A DNA stretch of 64,000 nucleotides from contig OZ024916.1 of NCBI GenBank assembly GCA_964017125.1, positions 4,845,584 through 4,909,583 of the forward strand, read 5' to 3'. The translations under genes were made by a program, and so were the position numbers. Source of the stretch: Flabesymbios commensalis. Lineage: Eukaryota > Annelida > Polychaeta > Terebellida > Flabelligeridae. The notes beneath the pieces were generated by a model that was given only the letters and a program-made list of their open reading frames with translations, searched no databases and was not told the DNA's origin. Shown here piece after piece: positions 1 through 11,635 of the stretch (position 1 is the stretch's first letter; each line of letters begins with the position of its first letter).

Positions 1-239
1 ATTGATCCACCATTGTCAATTGTGGATCTCTACCGCGCATGCGCAAGCTGTGGACAATTTTTTAGAAATCTTTGATTATACCTGTTAAGAGTATAATCAC
101 GTAGCAGTGTTCATGGCACAGTCCTATCTGTGTATTAAGTTAAAAAAAACGTGGAGTTTTAAACTTCTGAGTTTTTTTTTTGTAGGGCTATTTCTACTCG
201 ATCGTGGGAAAAGCAGAGCCCATCCGGGTTCTGCCGATG

Positions 240-605
240 TGTTTCTGTCGATCGCTTGTTGTGCCGACAAATGTCACAATCCCACTAAATGTCACAGCCC
301 CCGACAAATGTCACAACAGCCCTCGACAAAAGTCACAGCCAACGACAAATGTCACAACATTGCCTCGACAAATGTCACAGCCAACGACAAATGTCACAAC
401 TTTGCCTTGACAAATGTCACAGCCAACGACAAATGTCACAACTTTGTCTCGACAGATGTCACAGCTAACGACAAATGTCGCAACTTTGCCTCGACAAATG
501 TCACAGCCAACGACAAATGTCACAACAGTATCATGATTACCAACGACAAATGTCACAACCTCCCGACAAATGTCAATCGTCATGCATATCACTTGGACAG
601 GCTCA
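240..605 (+). repeat. CGACAAATGTCACA minisatellite, copy 1
   Basis: Tandem array of the core CGACAAATGTCACA with alternating short spacers (GCCAA, ACTTTGCCT), giving a higher-order unit of about 42 bp. The open frame across it (about 107-655) repeats TNVTANDKCHNFAS, but this follows from a unit length divisible by three and is not evidence of a protein. A second array in inverse orientation lies at 27078-27445, with matching beginnings (three short AT-poor units) and ends (a TGATTACCAACGACAAATG variant followed by CACTCTTTCATTGGT). The two are therefore copies of one longer element, not independent arrays. Confidence 0.9.
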
Positions 606-671
606 GTCACTCTTTCATTGGTCGTAGAATACTATACTTGGTCCGAGACCCATAATATCTTTATTTCTTAA

Positions 672-859
672 AGGTGATCTATCACCCCTTATATAGTATG
701 AATACATTTGTGACAAAAAAATCAAAGTTGCCACAAGATGGGACACAAGTGTTTCCTTATATGGGGTGATTGGATATCATCTCAGAGGGTCACATGATAG
801 CCAATCACCCCATATAAGGACATAATTATTCATACCATATAAGGGGTGATAAATCACCT
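672..859. mobile_element. 188-bp TTAA-type MITE
   Basis: Terminal inverted repeats start AGGTGATCTATCACC on the left and end GGTGATAAATCACCT on the right, extended by CTTATATAGTATGAATA against TATTCATACCATATAAG. The element is flanked by TTAA at 668-671 and 860-863. An inner hairpin (CCTTATATGGGGTGATTGG at about 755 against its complement at about 801-820) lies between the arms. A related sequence without the insertion lies at about 21783-21840 (minus strand), where the word TTAAGACCTT is continuous, so the empty site supports a TTAA target duplication. TTAA duplication is typical of piggyBac-type transposons; that assignment is inference. Confidence 0.85.
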
Positions 860-1026
860 TTAAGACCTTGTATTTTTTCATTTTGCTAAATTTGCTAGTT
901 TGCGGTATATTATAATTTATTTGTTGCATAACATAACAGTTTTACAACAGATGCACCAGTCCGGCTTTTTTATGTGTATATAAGCAAGCAAACAAACACA
1001 GAATTACGCGAGAATTACGCGAAGAA

Positions 1027-1294
1027 ATGAATGAATGAATGAATGAATGAATGAATGAATGAATAAATGAATGAATGAATGGTAGACGGACGGACGGACG
1101 GACGGACGGACGGACAGTAGAATGGATGGATGGATGGATGAATGGATGGATGGATGGATGGATGAATGGATGGATGGATGGATGGATGGATGGATGGATG
1201 GATGGATGGATGGATGGATGGATGGATGGATGGATGGATGGATGGATGGATGGATGGATGGATGGATGGATGGATGGATGGATGGATGGATGGA
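1027..1294. repeat. tetranucleotide blocks (GAAT)n (ACGG)n (GGAT)n
   Basis: Three adjoining period-4 blocks: GAAT at 1027-1080, ACGG at 1084-1114 and GGAT at 1122-1294. Each block unit differs from a neighbour by one base. The matching block in copy 2 (20361-20901) keeps period 4 but uses other units. Long IHPS and GWMD open frames here are repeat artefacts. Confidence 0.95.
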
Positions 1295-1479
1295 TGAACA
1301 TATGTATCATATTAGTCTGAAATAAATGTATAAATTATCTGACTATCGTCTTTTATGCATTGTTCTATAATGAAACATGCATACGTTTTTTTTTCATAAC
1401 AAATCCAATAAATACAAATCTAATTCACTTTATCCCGTTTTACAATTTTTTATCACATATTGGATGTTATGGTGTCAGG

Positions 1480-1860
1480 ATAGGGCCATCTCGCACTTTC
1501 GCTGTTTAAAATCTCACTCTTTCGCATGGTCCTTTCGTTGTTTCGCATCGCCCTTTCGTTGTTTCGTAGTCTCGGACTTCCGCCCATTCGTTTGTTTCGC
1601 ATCGCCCTTTCGCAGTTTCGTCTCGCCCTTTCATAGTCTTGCATGGCCCTTCCGTTCTTTCGCCGTCTCGTTGTTTTGCAATCTCGCTCTTTCTTTGTTT
1701 CGCAGTTTCGTTGGTTCGCCCATTCGTTGTTTCGCAATCTCGCTCTTTCGTTGTTTCGAAATTTCGTTGTTTCGCCCTTTAGTTGCTTCTACTTCCATTA
1801 ATTCGTACTTATTTTGTTTCGAAATTTCTTTGTTTCGTACTTTCGTTGTTTCAAACTCTG
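1480..1860 (-). repeat. CGAAA-type minisatellite arm (C arm of composite copy 1)
   Basis: Degenerate short-period repeat built from TTTCG, CTTTCGTTG and GTTTCGCA words in + orientation. It faces the arm at 2150-2326, which carries the complementary CGAAA and ACGAAAGTACG words, so the two arms form an imperfect inverted repeat around the satellite at 1861-2150. Confidence 0.85.
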
Positions 1861-2150
1861 ATGTGATGGTTAACACTACCGTCTGTCGCGCCGGGATTGA
1901 CTTTTCAGCAGACACCCTGATGTGATGTTTAACGCTGCTGTCCGTCACGCCGGAGCCCTGGCCAAGAGGTTAACGCTGCCGATCATAACGTTGGAACCCT
2001 GGTGAAGAGGTTAGCGCTACCGTACATCACGACACTGGTGAAGAGGTTAAGGCTGCTGTCCATCACTCTAGAGCTCGGGTGAAGTGGTTAGCGCTGTCCT
2101 CTTTCACGCCGGAGCCTTGGTGAAGAGGCTAACGCTGCGTCCATCACAAT
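1861..2150 (-). repeat. ~50-bp satellite (B core of composite copy 1)
   Basis: About six degenerate units carrying the words GTTAACGCTGC, CGCCGGAGCC and TGGTGAAGAGG. The same words in reverse complement fill 19586-19810, and a remnant sits at 15680-15716. It always lies between two inverted CGAAA-type arms. Confidence 0.8.
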
Positions 2151-2326
2151 GAAATAAAGAAAGTACGAAACAAGGAAAGTACCAAACTACGAAATAACGA
2201 AATTACGAAACAGCGAACGAAAGTGCGAAACAACGAAAGTACGAAACTACGAAACAATGAAAGTACGAAACAACGGAAGTGCGAAAGTACGAAGTGGTAA
2301 AATTACGAGACAACGAAATTGCGAAA
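2150..2326 (-). repeat. CGAAA-type minisatellite arm (A arm of composite copy 1)
   Basis: ACGAAACAACGAAAGTACG-like units. The arm stops at about 2326, where a sequence shared with 15060-15410 begins. In copy 3 the same arm meets the same flank in the same relative orientation. Confidence 0.85.
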
Positions 2327-3300
2327 TAGTCTGGACACAGAATGGCATAGGGGCCTAAAGTAGCCCAACCTTGCAAGAAAGACCCCAATGAGGTTTTTGG
2401 TTGATTTGGACTCCTCAGATGGCTTACTTTGAGACGCAGTACCCATGAAGTACCGTAGGGCAAAAATCGGTAGGCCCCATTCAAGATTGCGTCCAAAATG
2501 GCCGCCATATACATGGGGCGGTTTGCTAACTTAGTTAATAAGTGGCACAAACTGTTATATAATACCTCTTTTTTAGGGTTTTAAGGTATATGGAATCTAA
2601 ATAATATGTTATTTTTTTTATTTTAAGATCAAGGTTAGATGTTACTGGCAAAAACATATTTTTATTTGTAAATTATATTCACGTATTTGGTAACTAATAA
2701 GTGGCACAAGCTGTCATATAATATATCACTTTTAGGGTTTTGGGGTAAGAGAAATCCAAATATGATGGGGAAGTATAAAAAGTTACGGTCAAGGTCAAGG
2801 TCATATATCATAGAATTATGTTCATTCATATATATATATATATTCCAATGGAAGGAGGCCGTTTTTATCTCAAACCTTCCAATATCTGGTAACAATCATT
2901 TCTCGGGGTTTTTTTTGCACAAGACTATCTAGATTAATAATCCGTCGACTTGGGTTTTAAAAAACCAAGATTGCGACCAAAATGGCCGCCAAGGGATATA
3001 CTGGGTCAGAACATCAGAACTATTAGACATAGATATGTGATTTTGGTGTCCAACATATGGTTTTCAAATCCAAGATTGCGACCAAAATGGCCGCCAAGAG
3101 ATATACTGGGTCAGAACATCAGAACTATTGGACATAGAGATGTTATTTTGGTGTCCAACATATGGTTTTCAGGGTCAAATAATTCATTTATGGAGCGTAT
3201 ATAACACTAAGATTTAAAAAAGTCCCAATCCAAGATAGGGCCAAAGATGACCGCCAGATACAGCCCATGGTGGTTCATAGCTTCAGATGATATAAGCCTC
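2327..3300 (+). repeat. dispersed 'AAAATGGCCGCC / AAGGTCAAGG' repeat family (U family)
   Basis: The segment 2327-2660 aligns by eye with the reverse complement of 15060-15410 (shared TAGCCCAACCTTGCAAGAAAG, GGCGGTTTGCTAACTT and GTGGCACAA words). Within it, about 2965-3070 and 3073-3180 are a ~108-bp tandem duplication starting AAGATTGCGACCAAAATGG. Related pieces with the GGCCGCC motif and AAGGTCA words recur at about 12990-13510, 16600-16920, 18340-18780, 21950-23200, 25900-26640 and 37780-38280. No coding region is seen. Confidence 0.75.
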
Positions 3301-4574
3301 ATATCATTGAAATCTATATTATCTTTCTCCACCCTCTATTTGAAAGAGATATGTACCCGATAAGTGTGTATATCGGAACGTTCATGCAATTGATAACAAC
3401 CATCGCTTTATTATAATGGCTTTGACCAACTAAGCTGCTGAGGGTCTAGATGAAGTTGATTTGTTTTTTCTTTGAAAGGATCAATACTGAGGAAAATCTC
3501 TTCCTTTTTGTCAGTACACCAGCCACGAACATCTCATGAATATTACCTGTGTATTTTGGCGATGTTCACGATGTCCCGCACAGATGTAAAATATGTCAAT
3601 TAGCCAAGTTCAAAAGTGTCGACCCTTCGCCGGTAAGTTGTGCTTTTCCGATGACAATGTAATTAAGCTGGCAACGTCTTTGACGATGTGATACATCTGA
3701 GACTTTACACACTTAACCTAATACGGGTTAAGAGCTTTTTATTATAGATTACGGCTAATAAATTATAAACAAAAACTATCTTTAGAAGGAAATAATCAAA
3801 TCATTGACTCGATAATAATGCTGTACATTTAAAAGACATAATTATGTTTGTTGTAAATAGTCATTTCAACTGTGATGAAGGCATTACATGAATTAACATC
3901 CAAATCCCAGGATTGACTTTTTATAGCTTGACCCGAGACTCTTAACTCTAATGGAATGAACTACTTCTTACCCTAATTCGGCCGTGTAAGAACACGAGAT
4001 TCTTCGGCTTATAAACTAGATGTATCTAAGTCAACCATAATATGTGACGCGCCATAAGGGCACCCGATGTATGTCGGGATTTCAGGTTTTGGGTGAAGCC
4101 TCATTATTTACCAAAAAATTGAGCAGATAGACAGTTCAAAATGTTAACAATCAACTGTCAAAATATCAAAAAGGTCTACGATATATTTGATGTATAAAAA
4201 CGATTTTACTCAAACCTTTTTGTATGGAAATTCGTCAACCTGTGAGCGTCAATAGAGACTATACCTACTTTTTTGTGGTATCTCAAATGTTTGCCTTTTA
4301 CACTCGTTCAGTTGCCAATGGGAGTGGAGGTTTTAGCAAGTATATTTTGGAAAGAATTAGACCGTATTTTGAAGTGTATTTTTTCATATCGGGTGGACTA
4401 GTATGATCTAAATATGTTTTAATGTGTGTTTTACACCTTAGAACTACAATCTATTTGTCTTTGGGGGCAAGGTCTGCTTCATTTATATTAGATATATGAT
4501 CCCTCATACAAAAAAGATAATTATTTTGACAAGCTAGTGCCAAGCTACTCGGGGCAAGTGTTTTTTTTATATTT
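3301..4574. other. unassigned AT-rich DNA
   Basis: No gene, RNA or clear repeat recognised. The 60-codon open frame at 4224-4406 has no supporting features. Confidence 0.6.
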
Positions 4575-5060
4575 AAATGATATGCTCACGAATCATTCAA
4601 TGCCACATTTTCATGAATTGTTCATGAAATATCCATGCACATTTAAAAACACTTACATGAATATATAATGAACAGTTCACAAAAGAGCTCACGAACAGTT
4701 CGAGAAATATCCGTGAACATTAAATAGTCCAGGACAGTTCATGATTAATTCATGAACACTATTTTCTGTAATGGTTCGTGAATAGTTGAAGTCACGCAGA
4801 CATCACATTCACATGAACAGTTCACGAGCAGTTCATGTGAATGTCTCTTTGTGGCATGAACTATTCATGAACCATTCTAGTAAGTGGCGCTCATGAATTA
4901 ATCATGAACTTTCCTAGGCCATTTAATGCTCACGGACATTTCTTGAACAGTTCATGAGCTCTTTTGTGAACTGTTCATGAAATATTCATTAATACAGTTC
5001 GTGAATAGTCCAGAATATTTCAAAGAAAGATCATAAACTGTTCATTAGTATCTCTCAGGG
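4575..5060. mobile_element. foldback palindrome rich in GTTCATGAA words
   Basis: The segments 4640-4815 and 4850-5012 are near-complementary. ACAGTTCACAAAAGAGCTCA at about 4674 pairs with TGAGCTCTTTTGTGAACTGT at about 4952, and CATTCACATGAACAGTTCA pairs across the centre near 4828. The arms are themselves made of short AACAGTTCATGA palindromes. The layout fits a foldback or MITE-like element; no target duplication was identified. Confidence 0.75.
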
Positions 5061-7304
5061 GATAAAAGTGTGCAGACACAACCTACCGATTACAGCTCAT
5101 AGTCTAGCTGCTAAGACCCCAACATTTACGTTTCGTTTACCGATATATATTTCAGGCTGAATTTGATATTTTCTAAAGATAAGACCCTGTGGTCCTTATC
5201 TACTTTTCCTGTCATATCATAACTGAATAACTTTGTGTATATTTAGGGTTCTGAGCATAAATTATCAACAAAACTGGGAAGACATTTAAATGTACCGAAA
5301 AGGAGCTCTAAATTATGTAACTTATGTCAACAGACTCAAATAGTAATGAATATCGCTTGTTATTTGAAGGCAATATTTTGCTTGTCATTTGAATAAAAAA
5401 TATTTCCAAAATGTAGCCTATCCCACTGATCATTCAAACTTGAACGCAATGTATGAACAAATTGAGTTAAAACATCATCTGCATTTTTTAGTTTATTTAG
5501 TTTTTGTGTTTCTGACACACGCCATTACAATAATAATGATTGATATATTATCTCTCCTTTGTTTTTGCGCATTTCATTGAGATACAATAAACTTGTTTAA
5601 ACTTGTTGAGCTTGTTGATATTGACCAGTACATAGATGTAGTGAATTAACGGCTTAGCTCTTAATTTGTATGATTGTCTCAGAACACGGCCCCATGTGTT
5701 TTTATTGTTTTGGCGTTGACTTATAGTGGCCATTGATTATTATTTTCGATTATGATCCTTTGACCACTCAATTGTATGTAGCCTCTTACACTTGTCTTGA
5801 CTATTGTTGTCTTGACTATTGTTGTTAGGAATGACAAGCCCGATGAGGATCACTCGTGGACTAAAACAAGGGCTGATTTGTCTTCAGTTACCGGGTTACT
5901 ATCCTTGGTGGATTGCGTCTTTTTGTTGTAATAATAGTGTCCGTGTTGCGGTTTGAAACTACCAGTGAATTCGAATGGATGCAATAAAGTTAAAACATAA
6001 TATTTAATTGTTTGTATTCCTTTTCCAAGTTTAACAGTTCAGTATGGAGATATTCATCATTTATTAGAATGCAGTTGAAGCATGGTCATGGAATAGTTTC
6101 ATGCTATCATCCACTTTTGGACCAAGAACAATATTCTACCACCGATCAATAAAAGAGTATCCCAGACTGTCACTTGACAAGATCAGCTAATCACCGCCGT
6201 CATTTAGTTGTTCTTTAAATAAAGGAGTATAATATAAAACTTGGGCTCCACGTTTTCATCAATGATATCAGTGATCGTAATGACGTGTCTATTATAGAAG
6301 GCATTGGTGTAAGTTATTGTCTTCGCGTTCATCCACGTTCCTCCTGTTGTCTCAATATCCATGTTTACATCATGTTTTGAAGGATTGCCCATTCTACGGA
6401 TTTTCCGTATCGTAAGGATTTTGTCATGTTTTTAAATGATACGGGCGGATTGTTTTTATTAGGCAATTCTACGGATTTTTTTGCAAATGAATTTTTACAT
6501 TTTCGTAAATCGCATTTTTCTCTTCCGTGGCGCTTAGATTGGTTGCTATTTCGCCTGCTAACTCCTCATATAATCTCTGATTTAATTATGCCGTGAGAGG
6601 TATGTATTTGAATTACGGGGGACATAATCTTCAACACAACGCCGCACCCGGTCAGATATTTCAAACCCCCGCGATCCCCATTAATAATTAAGTATGTAAA
6701 CCTCGCCATCACTGACCACGAAGTAGAATTTTTTCAGGTATTATGTGAATGGGCCTTGGGACGACGTTGTACAAAATTGTTACTCAAATGTTTTGTGTTT
6801 GCTGAGTAGTGAATAGACGTTATCCAGGTAAGTGTTTTAAACACGATTAGCACAATGGCTTGGGTGTTTTAATTACATAATTTAAACCTTAAAAGAAATA
6901 TGATTTATTTATGATTTCGCTAGCTATCAGTGTCGCGAATTAGGATTTTGCGAGCAATCAAAGTTGGAAAATAATTCTGAGGACATTTTTCCGGTCCATT
7001 GGGCAGCCCATTTTTTTGTGCAAATCAAGTTTCTTCCATCCAGGTGATGCATGCAAAATGCATGGTACATTATGTGTCTGGATAAAGCGTCAGTTTGTAT
7101 CTGTTCACATTGTGTGGTATCAATAATGTGTTTAGTACAGAGTTTGAATGTTAGGTCTAAATACATAGAAATAAGCCATACTGTTTTATGCACCTAAATT
7201 GCATGGTTCATGGGAAATCGTTTGTGGTCGATAGACACAGAATATACCAGGTGACAACCAGTCTCTATTATACCGAGCGCTTGAACTGCATGAAGTAGGT
7301 ACTG
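5061..7304. other. unassigned AT-rich DNA
   Basis: Only short open frames without family features (60-90 codons). A short imperfect repeat of TTCTACGGATTTT occurs at about 6393 and 6470. Nothing else is supported. Confidence 0.55.
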
Positions 7305-7511
7305 TAAACATATTTATTTCAATTGGATGACCCAAATAGCACTATTAGCGCTAGTCAAGTGGCTCTCCAAAACATAAAGTGAAACAGACAATCACATTAT
7401 ATATACAAGACAAACAGGATAGTTATAAATCACAGAAAGGTTAGATAGGAAAAAGAGAATACAAGTTTCTATGTAGTAAATAAACTATATATTTTTCTTA
7501 ACTTGCTAAAT

Positions 7512-8435
7512 TTAGCTAAATCTATTAAACGATTTAATGAATTTTTGAACACATCTACATGTAAATATGAAAGCATTTTCTAGGGTAACTAAATCATCAG
7601 ATCCTTTTAACAAAATAATAGTCAATCTGTTTGCATCAAGCGTAGGCAAAAGTGAATGGTGTGTGTTTGGCGCGATCAAGTCGCGTATGGCGACCAGTAG
7701 CTCAGTCCTTTGTACAGCATGATGGGGGCATTCAAGTAGAAAATGAGGAGTGGTTTCTCTGGCTCCACAGGAACAATAAGGCGTGTCAGATGAGCCGTAG
7801 GGAAAGAGATGAGCTGCCAGTGATGACATACCAAGTCGAAGTCTAGTGTGGTAAATAGATGATTTGCGGTACCCAGTGTATATGTGATTTAGTGGTGGTG
7901 AAAATCGAAAATGTAATTTCAGTTTACTTTTAAAGATATTTAAACTGTTTGAATTTCTCACATCGATGTCAAGGCCATTCCAGTGTCTTATAGTTGATGG
8001 CAGAAAAGAATTTTTGAAAAGTGATGTTTTGCACCTGGGTACCCTAATGCTTTGGGAGTATCTGGTTACATATCTACTGGTGCTGGCAATTGTAGGCGGG
8101 CATATTGATGTTAAATACGGCGGGGCTATATTATTTGTCATTTTAAAAAACATTATTAATTTATGGAATTTACGTCTACATTCTAGACGCTCCCAGCCCA
8201 CCTCTGTTAATATTTTATCAGCGCTTGTTTGACGCTTGGCACCAGTACATATGCGCGCAGCCTCCATTTGTAACTGTTCTAGTCGATTACTAAGGTATTT
8301 AGGACAGTTATCATAGATAAAATTACCATATTCAATTATAGGTCTGATTCGACAAGTAAACAATTTCTCTAAAGCTTTACGTGGTAGAGAGTATTTTAAT
8401 CGCTTCTTTACATTTAAAGTTTTATTAGTTTTTTT
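7512..8435 (-). pseudogene. C-terminal region of non-LTR ORF2
   Basis: The frame continues after the stop near 8436 as KYSLPRKALEKLFTCRIRPI and runs uninterrupted to 7512. It includes IEYGNFIYDNCP and LEQLQMEAARICTG (the thumb region common to Jockey/CR1/L2 RTs) and a C-terminal CSC-x10-ECPHH cluster, a knuckle-like motif found near the C-terminus of some of these elements. The function of that cluster in the family is thought to be nucleic-acid binding, which is an inference here. Confidence 0.85.
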
Positions 8436-9398
8436 TTAAATATATTCTATGTGGGAATCCCAAGTGAGGGATTTGTTGAAAACTACACCGAGATGACAGT
8501 GTTGATCAACTTCCTGGAGAGTTGAGCAATCCAGTACCAGCTCCGGATGATGCAGTGACTTTTTTCTTCTTGATATTGTTAGGATTACAGTTTTAATGAA
8601 ATTAAAAAGCATTAGCCACTGAATGGACCACATATGTAAAGTTTTTAAGTAAGAATTAGGACGTTGCGCAGACTCTATCGCATTATGCACAATTTCAAGT
8701 AGACATGTATCGTCTGCAAATAACCTTATATCACACAGTATTTTATCTATTATGTCATCCATGTATATAAAAAACCAGGGGTCCAAGGATTGATCCTTGT
8801 GGGACACCTGTTTGTACGGGTAGTTCATTAGAGGATTGGCCATCAATGACAACCCTCTGAAATCGATTCTCCAAGTATGAAATAAACCACTTTAACAATA
8901 ATCCATCTATCCCTTTCCTTTTTAGTTTAAATATAACACCTTTATGCCACACCTTATCAAAAGCCTTTGACATGTCCATAAAAACAAAACGCATATCGTG
9001 ACCATTATCAAGCGCCTCGTGAAGTTCGTGTGACATAGCTAAAAGTTGATAAAGTGTGCCATCTCCTGAACAAAAACCAGAGTTTTTGTCCGTTAATAAA
9101 TTATTCGATATTAAAAAAGTTTATCGTAAATCAATCTTTCAAAAACTTTAGACACGTTGCATAGTAAAGATACAGGTCGGTAGTTCTGTTTATCTTTTGT
9201 ATCATTCTTTTTGTGTATCGGAATAACATTACTTTTCTTCCACATTGACGGAAAAGTACTGTTTTGTATAGAATAATTAAAAATTTTGCACAGCGGCTCG
9301 GATATTGAATCAACAACATTTTTAAGTAAAAAATTTCCTATTTTGTCTGGGCCAGTAGCTTTATTCACATCTAGATTTGTTAAAATTGTATGAATGTC
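8436..9398 (-). pseudogene. reverse transcriptase domain of non-LTR ORF2
   Basis: RT blocks in order: NKATGPDKIGNFLLKN, FPSMWKKSNVIPIHKK, NYRPVSLLCNVSKVFERL (block 1), MDMSKAFDKVWHKGV (block with the first catalytic Asp), FISYLENRFQRVVIDG, TGVPQGSILGPL, then LFADDTCLL (catalytic Asp-Asp). One frameshift near 9118 (a T run) and a second near 8770-8800 (end of GPLVF) are compensating, since the frames before and after are the same. A TAA near 8436 interrupts the frame before the C-terminal part. Confidence 0.9.
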
Positions 9399-9401
9399 TC
9401 A

Positions 9402-10612
9402 AGGAAAGAAAGTAATATTAGCTAACCGCTCATCGGTTTCGTACCTAAAGGGTGGAAGTGGGTGGTCATTACTACCGTCAGGGAGCTGGCACTGGCTTGC
9501 AAAATACTCATTGAAAATATTGGCTTTTTCAATCGAATCAATTATAGGCGATCCATTCTCAATTAGAGTTGGAATGCCCGAGTACACTTTATCACCAGTG
9601 ACTTGTTTCACTGTTTTCCACCATTTCCGACCTGGCATGGTCGGACTGCTCAACTCTTCCCCCAGGCCACTGAAATAAACAATACGTAACTGCCGAGTCA
9701 GAGAAACCACTCGGTTGCGAAGCAGTTTAAACGTTGCATAATGATCAGCTGAACCGGAACGCTTATATCGCCTCCACAGTAAATTACGACGTCTGATCAT
9801 CTTTTTAAGATCCGCATTAACCCAAGGTTTTTCTTTTGGGTGAACAGTTACAACTCTATTTGGAATGGAATCCGATGCAACTTGCATCAACAAGTTCGAC
9901 CAATACATTACAAAATCGTCAATATCATTAAAAATATCAAAACCAACATCCCACGGAGCATTTAACAAAGCATCATTCAAAGCTACCATATTAGCATTTT
10001 TTAAATCCCACACTGTGCGTTTATAGTTATGATTAAGACATGAAGAAACAGAAAATTTACTTATTATGTTACAATGGTCCAGGTGAGAAATAGGTGGTAG
10101 TACATCACAATCTACAGCTTTACCAGGGCTGTTTGTTATTATCAAGTCTAACAAGCTATGAGACAGACCGTCAGCTGATACACGTGTAGGCTGATTTACA
10201 AGCTGTGACATACCCTTAGTTTGTACAATATCATAAAATCTACGTTTCAGCTCGCTGGCATAATGGTTATCATCCAATAAAGTACACTTATCGTTAAATT
10301 TTCCAGTTATTATAATTGAATCCACGCTTGCATCGTTGGCTAGATCGACAGATGACTCAAAGTGTGATAAAAACATATTCCTTTCGTCTGCCGATTGACC
10401 GGGAGGTCTATAGTACGTACCAAACAAAACTTTTATATTATCTAGGAAACATTCGATTCAAACACATTTATTATAATCATCTTCTAAATCGTGTCTTCTC
10501 CGAGCTGATATGTGGTCGGCACAATATATAGTCCCCCGTCTACCCTGTCTATCACGCCTAAATGGTCGCTGATATCCAGGTATTGATACAAGACAGTCAG
10601 CGATAATACAAT
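9402..10612 (-). pseudogene. endonuclease domain and linker of non-LTR ORF2
   Basis: Recognisable endonuclease words in order are RRDRQGRRG with CADHISARR (about 10590-10500), WIECFLDNIKVLFGTYYRPP-like sequence with TGA in place of a tryptophan codon (about 10460-10400), DSIIITGKFN (the family usually has GDFN, so the acidic residue is lost), QPTR, SLLDLIITNS and SHLDHCNI (family SDH). This is followed by KPWVNADLKKMIRRRNLLWRRYK and GRKWWKTVK, typical of the linker before the RT. The frame (9402-10427 uninterrupted) ends in TGA at 9399 and continues in the same frame into the RT. The endonuclease would nick target DNA in an active element; this one is inactive. Confidence 0.85.
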
Positions 10613-10640
10613 GTGATAATACAATGTGAGGAAATACTCT

Positions 10641-11395
10641 TTCCTCTGTGACCGAGTTTTTTCATATATCCCAAATAGGATCATAGCGTATGAAAATATA
10701 TGGATGGTTAAACACCAAACATAGCATTTTTAAAAGAGCATACACTGGAGGATATGCCTTATTTCACCCGGTCGCAATATAACTTCATTCAATGTGTCTG
10801 CATCGTGCCACGTTATCAGGTAGGAGAGCAGCCCTTTTTTAGATGGCGATGTTAATAATACTAGCGCCCTTACTTATAACATCGGCTATGTCGTCTAGCG
10901 ATAGCATTATAGAGGGCGCCCTAATGGTAAAAACCATGGTGACGCCGAAGTGAACAAAAATGTATTTATTTACTATTAATTGAAACATGTTATAGAGGGT
11001 GAACTAAATCTAAGCTTCTTTAAGTATGCCTAAAATAATGTTCAGTGATTATATGGACCTCTGCCTACACCAGCATCACCAGATTGTGGTTCAATACTTT
11101 TGACTGTAACACAACAGTACACATCTTAGTGGTATATAGGGCTGTCACGGCTTAGCCCTTGACAAACAAACTTAATTTACATACTGATATTTGTCATTAA
11201 AATTGTCTACGCTCTATTTATATTTTTAGATTATCAAGTTTGCTTTACGAGCATGAAATTGGTGTAAGATAAGAACCGTGAATAAATAAAAAAAGCCACA
11301 TATGATTTAAAATCGCTGAATAGAAAAATTATCATTTCCTTTACCGAAAAAAATATTAGGATGAATTCGGCATCATTGTAACGATAAGACCCTGG
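10641..11395. other. unassigned DNA
   Basis: No gene or clear repeat seen. A 15-base G-rich run follows at about 11396-11411. Confidence 0.5.
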
Positions 11396-11635
11396 GGGAG
11401 GGGGGGGGGGGCTAATTTCTAGCTGATGTGGAGTTGGCAGCCCGGGATGTCACCATGGCAACGGGCTTTTAATCAGTCCTATCTATATATATGTATATTA
11501 AAATAAACTGTGAACGAAATGTGGCGGATAAAGGTGAATGGCTGAGATTAACCATTCAATCTTTAGGGCCTCGAATACAATCCTACATATAAAATTGCAC
11601 CCTTAAGTAGATCTCCGATGTATGATCGCGAATCG

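Larger units (their letters stand above)
940..2326 (-). mobile_element. composite minisatellite element, copy 1
   Basis: Read on the minus strand it matches 18920-20990 module by module: an arm of TTTCG-type repeats (2326-2150), a ~50-bp satellite (2150-1861), a second arm in opposite orientation (1860-1480), a unique AT-rich piece (1480-1295), a block of tetranucleotide repeats (1294-1027) and a short unique end containing GCCGGACTGGTGCATCTGTT (about 1020-940). The unique pieces at 1380-1480 and 945-1020 match 20215-20330 and 20935-20985, so this is one repeated unit, not chance juxtaposition of simple repeats. No coding capacity is visible, and the mechanism of spread is unknown. Confidence 0.75.
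7305..10640 (-). mobile_element. decayed non-LTR retrotransposon (Jockey/CR1-like), almost full ORF2
   Basis: In minus-strand order the element holds an apurinic endonuclease domain, a linker, a reverse transcriptase with the catalytic FADD motif, and a C-terminal region with a Cys/His cluster. After the last stop (7512) comes about 200 bp of 3' sequence with an AATAAA at about 7310, a plausible 3' end. The 5' end is uncertain; recognisable endonuclease sequence fades near 10610-10640. No LTRs are present. The reading frame is almost constant but has at least three nonsense codons and two frameshifts, so the copy is dead. The clade call is inference from motif style. Confidence 0.85.

Noticed and set aside
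107-655. 182-codon repeat protein (TNVTANDKCHNFAS)
   Set aside because: A 42-bp minisatellite keeps frame by arithmetic. The inverted copy at 27 kb is open on both strands too, and non-repeat flanks show no protein features.
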